Assembly (NCBI RefSeq): GCF_900101435.1 | Contig: NZ_FMZH01000015.1 | Span: 1 to 64,000, forward strand | Origin: Pedobacter soli | GTDB lineage: Bacteria; Bacteroidota; Bacteroidia; Sphingobacteriales; Sphingobacteriaceae | Direction of reading: 5' to 3' | DNA length: 64,000 nt | In this document: positions 34,520 through 43,340 of the stretch, in pieces | How positions within the stretch are numbered: position 1 is the first letter of the stretch | Layout of the letters: every line of letters begins with the position of its first letter | Notes under the pieces: model-generated | The model's database searches: none | What the model was told of the DNA's origin: nothing | What the model saw: only the letters and a program-made list of their open reading frames with translations | Program-made: the position numbers and the translations under genes

Positions 34520-34996
34520 TTATTTGCCTGTTAAAAGGGTGGTTAATTGTTGTTTAATGCGATGTAATTTCACGTTGGCGTGGTTTCTGGAGATCCCCAT
34601 CATTTCGCTGATTTCGGTATTGTCGAAACCATCGAGATGAAGCATGATTATACTGCGGTCAATTTCTGTGAGTTGTTTAATGCAACGGTACAGCCAGTCG
34701 GCACGTTCTGATAATTCAGGTGGTTCGAAATAATAATCCAGTGCTTCGCGGTTTTTAAGCTGCGTTCGTTTTTGTTGTTTGCTTAAAAAAGAGAGCGATA
34801 CATTTAAGCTGAGCTTATACAGCCAGGTCGAAAATAGGGCATCGCCCTTAAAGCGGGGATAGGCTTGCCAGCTTTGGAAAACAATTTCCTGATATAAATC
34901 TTTACGGTCTTCCTCGTCATCTGCATACAGGTTTACCATTTTATAGATAATGCCTTTATGTGCTTCGAGTTTATCGAGATAAGATTTTGCTATCAT
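34520..34996 (-). CDS. ECF-type RNA polymerase sigma factor
   Basis: The 158-residue protein has sigma region 2 (DRKDLYQEIVFQSWQAYPRF, about 31-50, then ALFSTWLYKLSLNVSLSFL) and region 4 (LTEIDRSIIMLHLDGFDNTE with a helix-turn-helix in ISEMMGISRNHANVKLHRIK). It directs RNA polymerase to a small regulon, probably envelope or stress related. It lies between two membrane-protein genes, with gaps of 3 and 1 bases, so all three form one operon. Confidence 0.93.
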   Translation of the reverse strand: MIAKSYLDKLEAHKGIIYKMVNLYADDEEDRKDLYQEIVFQSWQAYPRFKGDALFSTWLYKLSLNVSLSFLSKQQKRTQLKNREALDYYFEPPELSERADWLYRCIKQLTEIDRSIIMLHLDGFDNTEISEMMGISRNHANVKLHRIKQQLTTLLTGK

Positions 34997-34999
34997 ATC

Positions 35000-35185
35000 T
35001 TATTTAGCCTGATCTACTGGTTTGGCCGTAGATTTAAATGTTTTCTGGTATTGGTAAATCCCGATAACCAAAGATATTGCTGCCACAAGCAATAAAGGGT
35101 ATTTTAAAAAATAAGGCATGTTGGTACAGCTTACAACACAAATTAAAAATGCCGTTGTTCCGAATTTTGAAGTTTTGTTTTCCAT
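35000..35185 (-). CDS. Small membrane protein upstream of the sigma factor
   Basis: The 61-residue product has two hydrophobic segments (about 9-22 and 27-45) and a basic, polar tail. It heads the ECF operon, 3 bases before the sigma gene. It has two cysteines (CVVSC) in the first segment. No family was recognised; a role in sensing or anti-sigma control would be pure inference from position. Confidence 0.55.
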   Translation of the reverse strand: MENKTSKFGTTAFLICVVSCTNMPYFLKYPLLLVAAISLVIGIYQYQKTFKSTAKPVDQAK

Positions 35186-35261
35186 GTTACTACTCTTACT
35201 GAATCACTAATTTTTGAACAGTTAGTAAACAATAGCCTCAAAAAATTACAGCCTGATAAAA

Positions 35262-36926
35262 TTAATTTACCAGGTACCTTTTTGAGTAGGTAATGCCCAT
35301 CAAATCGTAGCGTTGAAACTGTGCTTTCAGGCGTTTCTGGAAATCAGGATAATTTCGTTTTTCTTTCGGGCTCCACAACACTTCGCTTAAGGCATCCAGG
35401 CGAGGAAAAAGCTGGTACTGTACTTTTGCCGGGTTGGTAATGTATTCGCTCCACAAGCAGCCCTGTGCACCCCAAATGTATTTGGCCTGTTCGGCATTTA
35501 ATTCTGACGGCACAGGTTCATAGTTGTACACATCAGCCAGAAGTGATGGGGTACTTGCGGTTAAACTATCTTCTTTTACAAACTGGCCGTGATTAAAGTA
35601 CATTTTATTTTCAGGGGTCATAATGGCTTTGTGGTTTTGCTTTGCTGCTTCTATGCCACCTTTTTCGCCCTGCCAGCTCATTACCACTGCATTTGGTGCC
35701 AGGCCTCCCTGTAAAATTTCGTTCCAGCCGATGATGGTTTTTCCTTTGCTGTTTACAAATTTCTCCATCCTGCGGATAAAATAACTTTGAAGTTCACTCT
35801 CGGTTTTTAAGCCGTTGGCCCTCATTACCTGCTGCGAAACTGCCGATTGTTTCCACCATACCTTAGAAGCCTCATCGCCACCAATGTGGATATAAGGGGA
35901 AGGGAATAAGGCCATTACCTCTGTTAAAACATTTTCTAAAAACTTAAAAGTAGTATCAGAAGCCTGCAGTACATTATTGTATTTGTTCATCATGCCCCAG
36001 GTTTCGGCTACGGTGTACTTTTTGTTGGGTTCGGTGCCTAATTCCGGATAGGCAGCCAGTAAAGCCATGCTGTGCGCAGGCATCTCAATTTCGGGAATAA
36101 TGGTAATGTAGCGTTTAGCAGCATAATCAACCACTTCTTTAATTTGTTCCTGTGTATAAAAGCCGCCATGACGAATGCCATCGGTTTTAATTACAGCATC
36201 TTTTGGCGTAATTTTAATTTCGTTGGGCAGTACCTGGTATTTAATATTTTCGTTGCCTTTTCCGGGCCATAGGCCAATAATACTGCCATTGCGCCAGGCA
36301 CCAATTTCGGTTAGTTTAGGATATTTTTTGATTTCAATCCGCCAGCCATGATCATCGGTTAAATGCCAGTGGAAATAATTCATTTTATGCAGGGCCAGGT
36401 AATCGATGTATTGTTTGATAAAGGCTACATCAAAAAAATGACGGCTTACATCAAGGTGCATGCCGCGGTAAGCAAAGCGGGGGTGATCTATAATTGTAAT
36501 TGAAGGAATTGTTACCTGATTACTTAGGCCAGTAGGAAGCAATTGAATAACTGACTGAATGCCATAAAATATACCCGCCGCTGATGTGCCGCTTATTGTG
36601 ACATTCTGATCTGAAGCAATCAGGTTATAGGCATCTTCAAATTCACTGATTCTCCTGTTTGAAATAAATGCGATAAAATTTTTGTTGGGCGTAACCTTAG
36701 TGATATTGAGCTTTAGCTTAAAATATTTTTGAAGGTAATTATTCAGGAAATCGGCTGCCGGGGTCAGGGTAGAATCTATTATTACGATCTGCGTTTTCGA
36801 ATCGATGATGAAAGGTTTTTTGCCAGGCTCTGTTTTCTGGTATGCAGGCTGCGGGATAATATTAATCTCCTGGGCAGAAACTTTGAACGAAATGAGGACC
36901 AGAAATAAAAAGATAATTTTTTTCAT
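35262..36926 (-). CDS. Beta-N-acetylhexosaminidase, glycoside hydrolase family 20
   Basis: The 554-residue secreted enzyme has a signal peptide (1-18), a GH20 N-terminal domain (about 20-145) and a catalytic TIM barrel. Diagnostic motifs are MHLDVSRHFF (156-165), NYFHWHLTDDHGWRIEIK (183-200) and the catalytic pair Asp351-Glu352 in HIGGDEASK. GH20 enzymes remove terminal GlcNAc or GalNAc by substrate-assisted catalysis, here probably from chitin fragments, glycans or peptidoglycan in the periplasm. It is a single gene with a -7 element TACTTTTG (36952-36959 in reverse). Confidence 0.95.
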   Translation of the reverse strand: MKKIIFLFLVLISFKVSAQEINIIPQPAYQKTEPGKKPFIIDSKTQIVIIDSTLTPAADFLNNYLQKYFKLKLNITKVTPNKNFIAFISNRRISEFEDAYNLIASDQNVTISGTSAAGIFYGIQSVIQLLPTGLSNQVTIPSITIIDHPRFAYRGMHLDVSRHFFDVAFIKQYIDYLALHKMNYFHWHLTDDHGWRIEIKKYPKLTEIGAWRNGSIIGLWPGKGNENIKYQVLPNEIKITPKDAVIKTDGIRHGGFYTQEQIKEVVDYAAKRYITIIPEIEMPAHSMALLAAYPELGTEPNKKYTVAETWGMMNKYNNVLQASDTTFKFLENVLTEVMALFPSPYIHIGGDEASKVWWKQSAVSQQVMRANGLKTESELQSYFIRRMEKFVNSKGKTIIGWNEILQGGLAPNAVVMSWQGEKGGIEAAKQNHKAIMTPENKMYFNHGQFVKEDSLTASTPSLLADVYNYEPVPSELNAEQAKYIWGAQGCLWSEYITNPAKVQYQLFPRLDALSEVLWSPKEKRNYPDFQKRLKAQFQRYDLMGITYSKRYLVN

Positions 36927-37025
36927 GCTGAAAAGGCTAGGTTACGCTTTTCAAAAGTAGTGATAATTGGTGGATGCCGGGAATAGGATGGTAGAACGAA
37001 TTACTTTGTTACATAATAAAAAATT

Positions 37026-37122
37026 CGTCATTGCGAGAAGGCTTTTTCAGCCGACGAAGCAATCTTTCTTGCAGGAATCGTCAATATGAAAGATTGCTTC
37101 GTCGTTCCTCCTCGCAATGACG
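37026..37122. repeat. Dispersed palindromic element (GTCATTGCGAG family)
   Basis: Two nested inverted pairs make a long hairpin: CGTCATTGCGAG (37026-37037) with CTCGCAATGACG (37111-37122), and GACGAAGCAATCTTTC (37053-37068) with GAAAGATTGCTTCGTC (37088-37103), both perfect. Such sequences are found many times in Bacteroidota genomes between genes. The 351-bp gap from 36927 to 37277 also holds the rpsA terminator and another hairpin. Confidence 0.8.
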
Positions 37123-37189
37123 ATTCATCAAGGAAATCCGTGCACTCCGTGTTTCCGTGGCTGCTATAGGTTGCAGGGTAAAAAATAAT

Positions 37190-37216
37190 CCTTTAAGGTT
37201 TCAAAAACCTTAAAGG
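37190..37216. other. Perfect 12-bp hairpin next to the rpsA terminator
   Basis: CCTTTAAGGTTT (37190-37201) pairs perfectly with AAACCTTAAAGG (37205-37216) around a CAA loop. It stands just beyond the rpsA terminator and may be a backup terminator or part of a repeat. Confidence 0.5.
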
Positions 37217-37221
37217 ATGGG

Positions 37222-37257
37222 GCAAAAAAAATCCCGATAACTTTCGCTATCGGGATT
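37222..37257 (-). terminator. Terminator of rpsA
   Basis: AATCCCGATA (37230-37239) pairs with TATCGGGATT (37248-37257). On the minus strand the stem is followed by eight T. It lies about 20 bases after the rpsA stop codon. Confidence 0.88.
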
Positions 37258-37277
37258 AATATTTCAGTTAAAAAGAA

Positions 37278-39212
37278 CTAGCCTTTTTTAGCTTTGCTTT
37301 CTTCGCCTTCTAATTGCGATTTCAATTGAGCCAATACGTCTAAGTCTCCTAAAGTAGATTTCTCTACAGAATCTTTAACTTTTTTAACCGCAGTTACAGC
37401 AGCTTTAGCTTCTTTTTTCTTAGCATTTCTTTCTTCTGCTACAGCTTCAGCTTTAACCTCTTCCCAGATACGGGCGTGAGATACTACGATACGTTTTGCT
37501 TCTTTGTTGAATTCAATGATTTTGAAGTCATTGGTTTCTTCAGCTTTAACTGAAGTACCATCTTCTTTAACCATGTGTTTAGTAGGTACGAAACCTTCTA
37601 CACCATAAGGTAAAGCAATAACAGCACCTTTATCAGTTACTTTAACAACAGTACCCTGGTGAACCGAATCTAAAGTGAAGATCGTTTCGAAAGTATCCCA
37701 AGGGTTTTCTTCTAATTGTTTGTGACCTAAGCTTAATTTACGGTTATCAACGTCTAATTCTAAAACAACTACGTCTAATACATCACCAACTTTAGTGAAT
37801 TCGTTAGGGTGGTTAACTTTTTTAGACCATGATAAGTCAGAAATGTGGATTAAACCATCAATACCTTCTTCGATTTCAACAAATACACCGAAGTTAGTCA
37901 TGTTTTTAACAGTTGCTTTGTGCTTGCTTCCAACAGGGAATTTAGCAGCAACTTCTTGCCATGGATCGTTAGATAATTGTTTAATACCTAAGCTCATTTT
38001 GCGCTCGTCTCTGTCTAAAGTTAAAACTTCAGCTTCGATCTCATCACCAACTTTTAAGAACTCTTGTGGGTTTCTTAAGTTTTGTGACCAGCTCATTTCA
38101 GAAACGTGGATTAAACCTTCAACACCAGGGATGATTTCTAAGAAAGCACCGTAATCTGCAACAGTTACGATTTTTCCTTTTACTTTAGAACCAACCTGAA
38201 TGTCAGCACTTAAGTTCTCCCAAGGGTGTGGAGTTAATTGTTTCAAGCCTAAAGCGATACGTTTTTTCTCATCATCGAAATCTAAAACAACCACGTTGAT
38301 TTTTTCATCTAATGATAATACTTCTTTCGGATGCTCTATGCGGCCCCAAGAAATGTCAGTAATGTGAAGTAAACCATCAACACCACCTAAATCGATGAAC
38401 ACACCGAAATCTGTAATGTTTTTAACAGTACCTTCTAATACCTGACCTTTTTCTAATTTAGAAACGATTTCTACTTTTTGTGATTCTAAATCGTCTTCAA
38501 TTAACACTTTGTGAGAAACTACTACGTTTTTAAACTCGTGGTTAATTTTAACAACTTTGAATTCCATTGTTTTACCCACGTATACATCGTAATCGCGGAT
38601 AGGTTTAATATCAATTTGAGATCCTGGTAAGAAAGCTTCAACGCCCATGATATCAACAATTAAACCACCTTTAGTACGGCTCTTAACGAAACCGTTGATG
38701 ATTCTGTCGTTCTCAAGTGCCTCGTTAATTGCTTCCCATGATCTTTGGGTTTTAGCTCTTTTGCGAGAAAGAATCAATTGACCGTTAGCATCTTCTGGTG
38801 CTTCAACGAATACGTCAACTGAATCGCCGATTTTTAGATCTGGTGTATCACGGAACTCAGAAGTAGAAACTAAACCGTCTGATTTGAAACCTACGTTTAA
38901 TACTACGTCTTTGTTGTTGATTGAAACAACGATACCGCTGATGATTTCACCTTTAGTGATCTGGTTGAATGTTCCGGCATACATATCCTCAAACTTTTTA
39001 CGGTCTGCTTCATTGTAGTTACCAAAAACTTTTTCATCTGCATCCCAGTCGAAATCTTCGCTTGGTGTTGCTAATGATGATTTGATCGATTCGATCGAAA
39101 CTGAATCAGCTTCTGATTCAATAGTTTCTTTTTCAGTCAGGCGTCCGCCTTCTCCCTGAAGTTCAGCTGTTTTAGCTGCTAATTCTTTTTCTGCTACTTG
39201 TTTTTTAGCCAT
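37278..39212 (-). CDS. rpsA: 30S ribosomal protein S1
   Basis: The 644-residue protein has about 70 acidic N-terminal residues, six S1 RNA-binding repeats (each with a GxVxxxxxFGxFVxL-type core, for example GTVKNITDFGVFIDLGGVDG and ATVKNMTNFGVFVEIEEGID) and a Lys/Ala-rich tail. S1 brings mRNA to the 30S subunit, a task of special weight in Bacteroidota, where the 16S anti-Shine-Dalgarno is largely masked. Unusually for this phylum, an AAGGAG (39224-39229 in reverse) stands 11 bases before the ATG. A TACCTTTG -7 element lies at 39250-39257. Codon use is strongly biased, as expected for high expression. Confidence 0.97.
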   Translation of the reverse strand: MAKKQVAEKELAAKTAELQGEGGRLTEKETIESEADSVSIESIKSSLATPSEDFDWDADEKVFGNYNEADRKKFEDMYAGTFNQITKGEIISGIVVSINNKDVVLNVGFKSDGLVSTSEFRDTPDLKIGDSVDVFVEAPEDANGQLILSRKRAKTQRSWEAINEALENDRIINGFVKSRTKGGLIVDIMGVEAFLPGSQIDIKPIRDYDVYVGKTMEFKVVKINHEFKNVVVSHKVLIEDDLESQKVEIVSKLEKGQVLEGTVKNITDFGVFIDLGGVDGLLHITDISWGRIEHPKEVLSLDEKINVVVLDFDDEKKRIALGLKQLTPHPWENLSADIQVGSKVKGKIVTVADYGAFLEIIPGVEGLIHVSEMSWSQNLRNPQEFLKVGDEIEAEVLTLDRDERKMSLGIKQLSNDPWQEVAAKFPVGSKHKATVKNMTNFGVFVEIEEGIDGLIHISDLSWSKKVNHPNEFTKVGDVLDVVVLELDVDNRKLSLGHKQLEENPWDTFETIFTLDSVHQGTVVKVTDKGAVIALPYGVEGFVPTKHMVKEDGTSVKAEETNDFKIIEFNKEAKRIVVSHARIWEEVKAEAVAEERNAKKKEAKAAVTAVKKVKDSVEKSTLGDLDVLAQLKSQLEGEESKAKKG

Positions 39213-39223
39213 TAATTAATTAT

Positions 39224-39257
39224 CTCCTTTTTTCCCTATTTAGGGACTGCAAAGGTA
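39224..39257 (-). promoter_or_regulatory. rpsA promoter -7 element and Shine-Dalgarno site
   Basis: Read on the minus strand, TACCTTTG (39257-39250) is followed 20 bases later by AAAGGAG (around 39230-39224), then by the ATG at 39212. The purine-rich site is one of few clear Shine-Dalgarno sequences in the window. Confidence 0.55.
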
Positions 39258-39728
39258 ATACTTTTTTTAATTATGGAAAAGTTTTTTTTAATAAATCTAG
39301 CTGATTTTTAGCGCTTTATAATTCCCCTCCAACGGAGGGGTGCCTGAAAGGCGGGGTGTTTATTTAAATTTAGTTGGTAATATCATAGCTTGTGTAAGCA
39401 TTTGATTGTGTTTTTTAATTTAATTATCTGAAAATGAACAGGCAGCAATGCTTGGGTTAATGCAGTCCCGCTATCGCTTATAGTCCTCTCCCGATGAAAT
39501 ATCGGGATGCGGGCTATTCCGCTCTATCGGGTTTAAAAACGAGGGCTTGAGCTCAAAATCAACCAAACGCCAATAATAAATTATTTGGCTACCCGGGAGC
39601 CGTCCCTCCGGGACGGGTTTTTAAAATTTGTCGCACTTGTCTGTTTATAAGTCGTCCCGGAGGGACGAATCACAGGTAGTAGCACAGAAATGTACGTGTT
39701 TTCCCATTAAGCCGATTATGGTTTAGAT
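39258..39728. repeat. Repeat-rich gap between rpsA and the SH3b gene
   Basis: Three palindromic units are visible. CCCCTCC-AAC-GGAGGGG (39324-39340) is followed by GTGCCTGAAAGGCGGGGTG. CCCGATGAAATATCGGG lies around 39494. CGTCCCTCCGGGACG (39601-39615) has its exact reverse complement CGTCCCGGAGGGACG at 39653-39667. All have the look of dispersed Bacteroidota intergenic repeats. No gene was found. Confidence 0.7.
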
Positions 39729-40712
39729 TTATTTTTTCGTAAACGTTCCCCGCGTAAAGCCCTCGCCAATCAAGGTCTGTTCATCCCTGATCAATAACAT
39801 AATGGTGTTTTGCTGGTCGTATAATTTAATCATATCGCCATCAATCACATATTTAGAGGTGAAAATAGAATCGTTGTAGGCATCGCTCACCGTTACCGAA
39901 TCTTTCGATTTAAAATTGAAAGATTTATACTGGATGTCTTCGCCACTGGCAAATGTACCCGTAACCACCTTTTCGGCCACAAAAGTGATGTAGCAAAAAT
40001 AGCCTACCACCAAAATTACGATTACCGAGAAACCAATGATAAATTTATTACCACTGGCATACTTAAGTGAGAAGTATAAAATGGCAAACAAAATAACCGC
40101 CACTACGGCAATAAAAATAATGCCCGAATAATCTTTGCTCGATTGTGGTACCGAAGCCGCAATGGTAGTTTTTTGTGCCGGAGCCTTTACCGGCGAAACC
40201 CGTACCAAAAATTCTTTACTTACCCAGCCTTCGCCATTGGTTACTTTAATTTTAAAATAGGTCGCGTTCGATGAATCGATCACAGCCACGTTTTCGTCTT
40301 TGGGCAGGTAGCCTACAATTTTGCTTTTCACATCAGCCTTTTCGCGTACCCTTAAATCATCGGCTGTTACCCGGTACATGTCTTCGCTGCCCGCTGTTGT
40401 TGGTGTTTGCGTATTTGGTGTGGCGGTAGTGGCTACAGGTGTTGCAGGTTGAGCTGCCGGGGCAATTTTCGCTAAAAAATCTTTACTGGCCCAGCCCTCA
40501 CCATTTTTTAATTTTACCTTGTAAAATTTAGCATCGCTGGCATCTAAAACTGCCACCTTTTCATTTTGAGAGATCGAACCGATCACCTTACTCTTCGAAT
40601 CTTTTGTTGCCCTAACGCGTAATTTATCAGCGGTAACACGGTACATGTCTTGTGCATTAACCGTTAGCGAGAGCATAAAAAGGGCAAAAAACAGGAATAA
40701 GGTTCTGGTCAT
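39729..40712 (-). CDS. Membrane-anchored protein with two SH3b domains
   Basis: The 327-residue protein has a signal peptide (MTRTLFLFFALFMLSLTVNAQ), two bacterial SH3 domains (about 22-82 and 112-175: MYRVTADKLRVRATKDSKSK and MYRVTADDLRVREKADVKSK), and two membrane helices (about 198-218 and 225-245). A small C-terminal domain follows (TGTFASGEDIQYKSFNF). SH3b domains bind peptidoglycan or peptides, so it likely sits at the cell wall. The two SH3b copies are so alike that a recent internal duplication is likely. The start is the ATG at 40712, not the TTG at 40730. A good promoter lies at 40787-40815. Confidence 0.8.
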   Translation of the reverse strand: MTRTLFLFFALFMLSLTVNAQDMYRVTADKLRVRATKDSKSKVIGSISQNEKVAVLDASDAKFYKVKLKNGEGWASKDFLAKIAPAAQPATPVATTATPNTQTPTTAGSEDMYRVTADDLRVREKADVKSKIVGYLPKDENVAVIDSSNATYFKIKVTNGEGWVSKEFLVRVSPVKAPAQKTTIAASVPQSSKDYSGIIFIAVVAVILFAILYFSLKYASGNKFIIGFSVIVILVVGYFCYITFVAEKVVTGTFASGEDIQYKSFNFKSKDSVTVSDAYNDSIFTSKYVIDGDMIKLYDQQNTIMLLIRDEQTLIGEGFTRGTFTKK

Positions 40713-40786
40713 AAGAATAGGGTTGCGCAAAGCAGTTTAATAAAATTATTGCACGGCATTAAGAGCAAACATCGTGCTAAGTGCCC

Positions 40787-40815
40787 CAAAATTAGAAAAT
40801 ACTTTTAATTAGCAA
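40787..40815 (-). promoter_or_regulatory. Promoter of the SH3b gene
   Basis: On the minus strand, TTG (40815-40813), an 18-base spacer, and TAATTTTG (40794-40787) match the Bacteroidota promoter consensus. Confidence 0.5.
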
Positions 40816-40844
40816 GTTAAAACAAGCAGTTAAATCGCAATGCT

Positions 40845-42344
40845 TTACCAGCTACCTCCTGTACCGCCTCCACTGCTACTGCCACCGCCCCAGCTACTTG
40901 ATGAAGACGAAGAACTGCTGCTGCCAGAAGAAGAACCGGAAGATGAACTCGATTCGACCAGCATGGCCAGGGTAATCCATTTTATAAATTCTGTTTTCTT
41001 GCAAAAGCTGCATTCATTGATCATTTTGGCCTGCCCTTCATGACTATAAGTTGCTGCTTTAACCGTTACTTTTTTGTTCAGTTTATAAGTCCTGAAACTA
41101 CATGATGGACATTCGGTGTAGCTGTTGTAAGCTTCGGCGGGCCAGGATTTAATCAGGTGTTCTTTATGGTCGGTACTTTCCCAAATATCATAATCGTATG
41201 CCTGTATTACCTCTTCCTTGCGCTGCCCTTTGGTTAAAAAAGGTTCTCCTTCAATGTTAATATCGCGGTCAATGCGTACCATTGCATTGTTCTGGCTATC
41301 TAAAACAGGTTTAAAGCGCTCGGTGGTTTTTACCCGTTTAATCAGGTGTATCATCATCGCGATCAGGATAATCGGAGAGAACAAGATTAACCACCAGTTT
41401 TTCTTGTGAAAGGCAACAACCGCATCAAAAAAGTTTTCGTCGTCCTGGTGTGCTTTTCTTATCGTAGAAATATAAAACAGATACCTGAAGAAAAGGGCAA
41501 TAGCTAAGACCCCAAAAAGGATATAGGGTACGTACGCCAGTTTAATTTCTCTAAATAGTTCAAAACTATCGGTAAAAACCACAACAAATACCGAAATGAA
41601 AACAAAAAAGAATATACCGATACAGCCTTTTGCTATGGTTTTATCGTAATTGTTTTCTTGCTTATTAAGGCTTTTTAGGTTGAAGCCGGTTTTAGCCTGC
41701 CGGTTTACAATTTTAAATACCCCGAAAAAAGCCAGGATAATGACAAGGGAAGGCAGCCAAAAATTTTCGAGGGGTGAACTGCTTTCACGCTGTGTAAAAA
41801 GCTGATTAAGTTCCTGTTTATTATTCGGGTTTAAAATAATTTCGCCAATGGCGTTAATAGTGTTGGTAATGCCCGCGCTAAAATCATTTTCTCTAAAGGC
41901 GGGCACCAGGTTATCTTGGGCAATATGTTTAAGCGTAACGTCAGGCAGAACACCTTCGGTTCCTGTACCGGTTATAAAACGGTATTTTCGGCGGTCTTTG
42001 GCTATAAACAGGAGGAGACCATTGTTGCTTGTTTTTTGGCCAATACCCCAGTACTGGAACAGCTCGTAAGCAAAGTCGAAATCTTCCTTGTCGTGGTCGA
42101 AATCGTTAACAATAACTACCGCAACCTGAACATTGGTTTTTGCTTCAAAATCGGCGATGGTACTGTTTAATGTTGCAACAGTACCACTACCTAAAATGTT
42201 ATCGGGATCGCTAACGTAGCCACCATCGTTATTTTTTGGATCGGGAATATCTTTTACCTGATAGACGGTTTGTGCAAAGGCTAAATTGGACAGGAAAAGA
42301 AAAAGTAAAAGGGCAAAATGCTTGGTTAAATGGGTTTTGAGCAT
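40845..42344 (-). CDS. TPM-domain membrane protein
   Basis: The 499-residue protein has a signal peptide (1-24) and a TPM domain (about 40-175: YVSDPDNILGSGTVATLNST, GIGQKTSNNGLLLFIAKDRR, GTGTEGVLPD). Several membrane helices follow (about 193-210, 233-258, 268-292 and 316-335). A cysteine-containing region (CPSCSFRTYKL; CSFCKKTEF, two CxxC pairs that could bind zinc) precedes a C-terminal run of Ser and Gly with tryptophans. TPM proteins act in membrane-protein quality control and photosystem assembly elsewhere. The Ser/Gly tail is typical of bacterial TPM proteins. Confidence 0.88.
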   Translation of the reverse strand: MLKTHLTKHFALLLFLFLSNLAFAQTVYQVKDIPDPKNNDGGYVSDPDNILGSGTVATLNSTIADFEAKTNVQVAVVIVNDFDHDKEDFDFAYELFQYWGIGQKTSNNGLLLFIAKDRRKYRFITGTGTEGVLPDVTLKHIAQDNLVPAFRENDFSAGITNTINAIGEIILNPNNKQELNQLFTQRESSSPLENFWLPSLVIILAFFGVFKIVNRQAKTGFNLKSLNKQENNYDKTIAKGCIGIFFFVFISVFVVVFTDSFELFREIKLAYVPYILFGVLAIALFFRYLFYISTIRKAHQDDENFFDAVVAFHKKNWWLILFSPIILIAMMIHLIKRVKTTERFKPVLDSQNNAMVRIDRDINIEGEPFLTKGQRKEEVIQAYDYDIWESTDHKEHLIKSWPAEAYNSYTECPSCSFRTYKLNKKVTVKAATYSHEGQAKMINECSFCKKTEFIKWITLAMLVESSSSSGSSSGSSSSSSSSSSWGGGSSSGGGTGGSW

Positions 42345-42404
42345 TGTATTAATTGAGTTGTAAAATTATGGCGTCATCATTTAACAAACAGATGCCAATA
42401 TGGT

Positions 42405-43235
42405 TTACTCTTTTAAAATTTTTGCAAGCACCTTATCTAGTTTTGCTTTATCTTTCATGTAAGGCTCCAAATCATAAAGTTGTACCGATTTGAAATGGAT
42501 CGGGTGACTCTCACTTTGCAAAGAAATGTAGCCCGAGGTTAGTGGCTTGCCATCAACTTTAACTTTTGGATCGTAATTAGAAACGCTGCCACCACCAATT
42601 TGTGGTTTAGTGTATTCTAAAACTACTTCGCCACCAATAATATGTTTAATCACCGAATCGCCTAAAACTAAAAACTCTGCAGTTACCCATTGGTCGCCAG
42701 CGTAAGTTTTCGATTTTGAATCTAAACAGTGTGGCGTAAACAATTTACCATTGTAATTAATTAAGGTGCCCGGAGTACAAACATTGCTGGTGTGACGTTC
42801 GTGTTCGCCATCGCCACCTAAAATTTGTCCTTCAATCGAGATTGGGAAATCCTGATTTTTCAACATCGTGGCCGGATCCTGGCAATGTAACATGGCGCCG
42901 CTGTTTCGGGTTGCCCAACCTTCACCACCTTTAGCCTGATCGCCAACAAAACGATAGGTAACTTTTAGGAGGTAGGCCGAAAAGGGTTTTTTGTAAAAAA
43001 TATGGCCGTATTGCTGGTTAAAATCTTCATAGTCATCGTAACTTACTTTCATTAAGCCATCTTCAACACGGAAGGTATTGGCGTAATTTTCTTTGTATTC
43101 ATGTTTAGCAATTTTAATGTTCCAGTCTTTTAAATCCTTTCCGTTGAAAAGGTTAATCCAGCCTTTTTGGGCATTGGCACATAACGTTGCGGTAACTAAA
43201 AATAATGCCGTAAGGCACATTGATCTTAATTTCAT
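42405..43235 (-). CDS. DUF1080 secreted protein (3-keto-disaccharide hydrolase-like)
   Basis: The 276-residue protein has a signal peptide (MKLRSMCLTALFLVTATLCANA) and a DUF1080 concanavalin-like domain (GWINLFNGKDLKDWNIK, then WATRNSGAMLHCQDP and FPISIEGQILGG). Family members hydrolyse 3-keto-glycosides or similar sugars and are abundant in Bacteroidota and Planctomycetes. A TTG-initiated frame begins 24 codons earlier; the ATG at 43235 fits the signal peptide. It is a single gene with no sugar-utilisation neighbours, so the substrate is unknown. Confidence 0.88.
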   Translation of the reverse strand: MKLRSMCLTALFLVTATLCANAQKGWINLFNGKDLKDWNIKIAKHEYKENYANTFRVEDGLMKVSYDDYEDFNQQYGHIFYKKPFSAYLLKVTYRFVGDQAKGGEGWATRNSGAMLHCQDPATMLKNQDFPISIEGQILGGDGEHERHTSNVCTPGTLINYNGKLFTPHCLDSKSKTYAGDQWVTAEFLVLGDSVIKHIIGGEVVLEYTKPQIGGGSVSNYDPKVKVDGKPLTSGYISLQSESHPIHFKSVQLYDLEPYMKDKAKLDKVLAKILKE

Positions 43236-43340
43236 ATTTGCATTTGGGTTAGGTGCTAAAAATATGAATTTTTTTTCAATGGCAAACGCGCTAATATTTA
43301 GCCACAAATGAACAGATTATCACGGAAAATTTTTTTCTGA

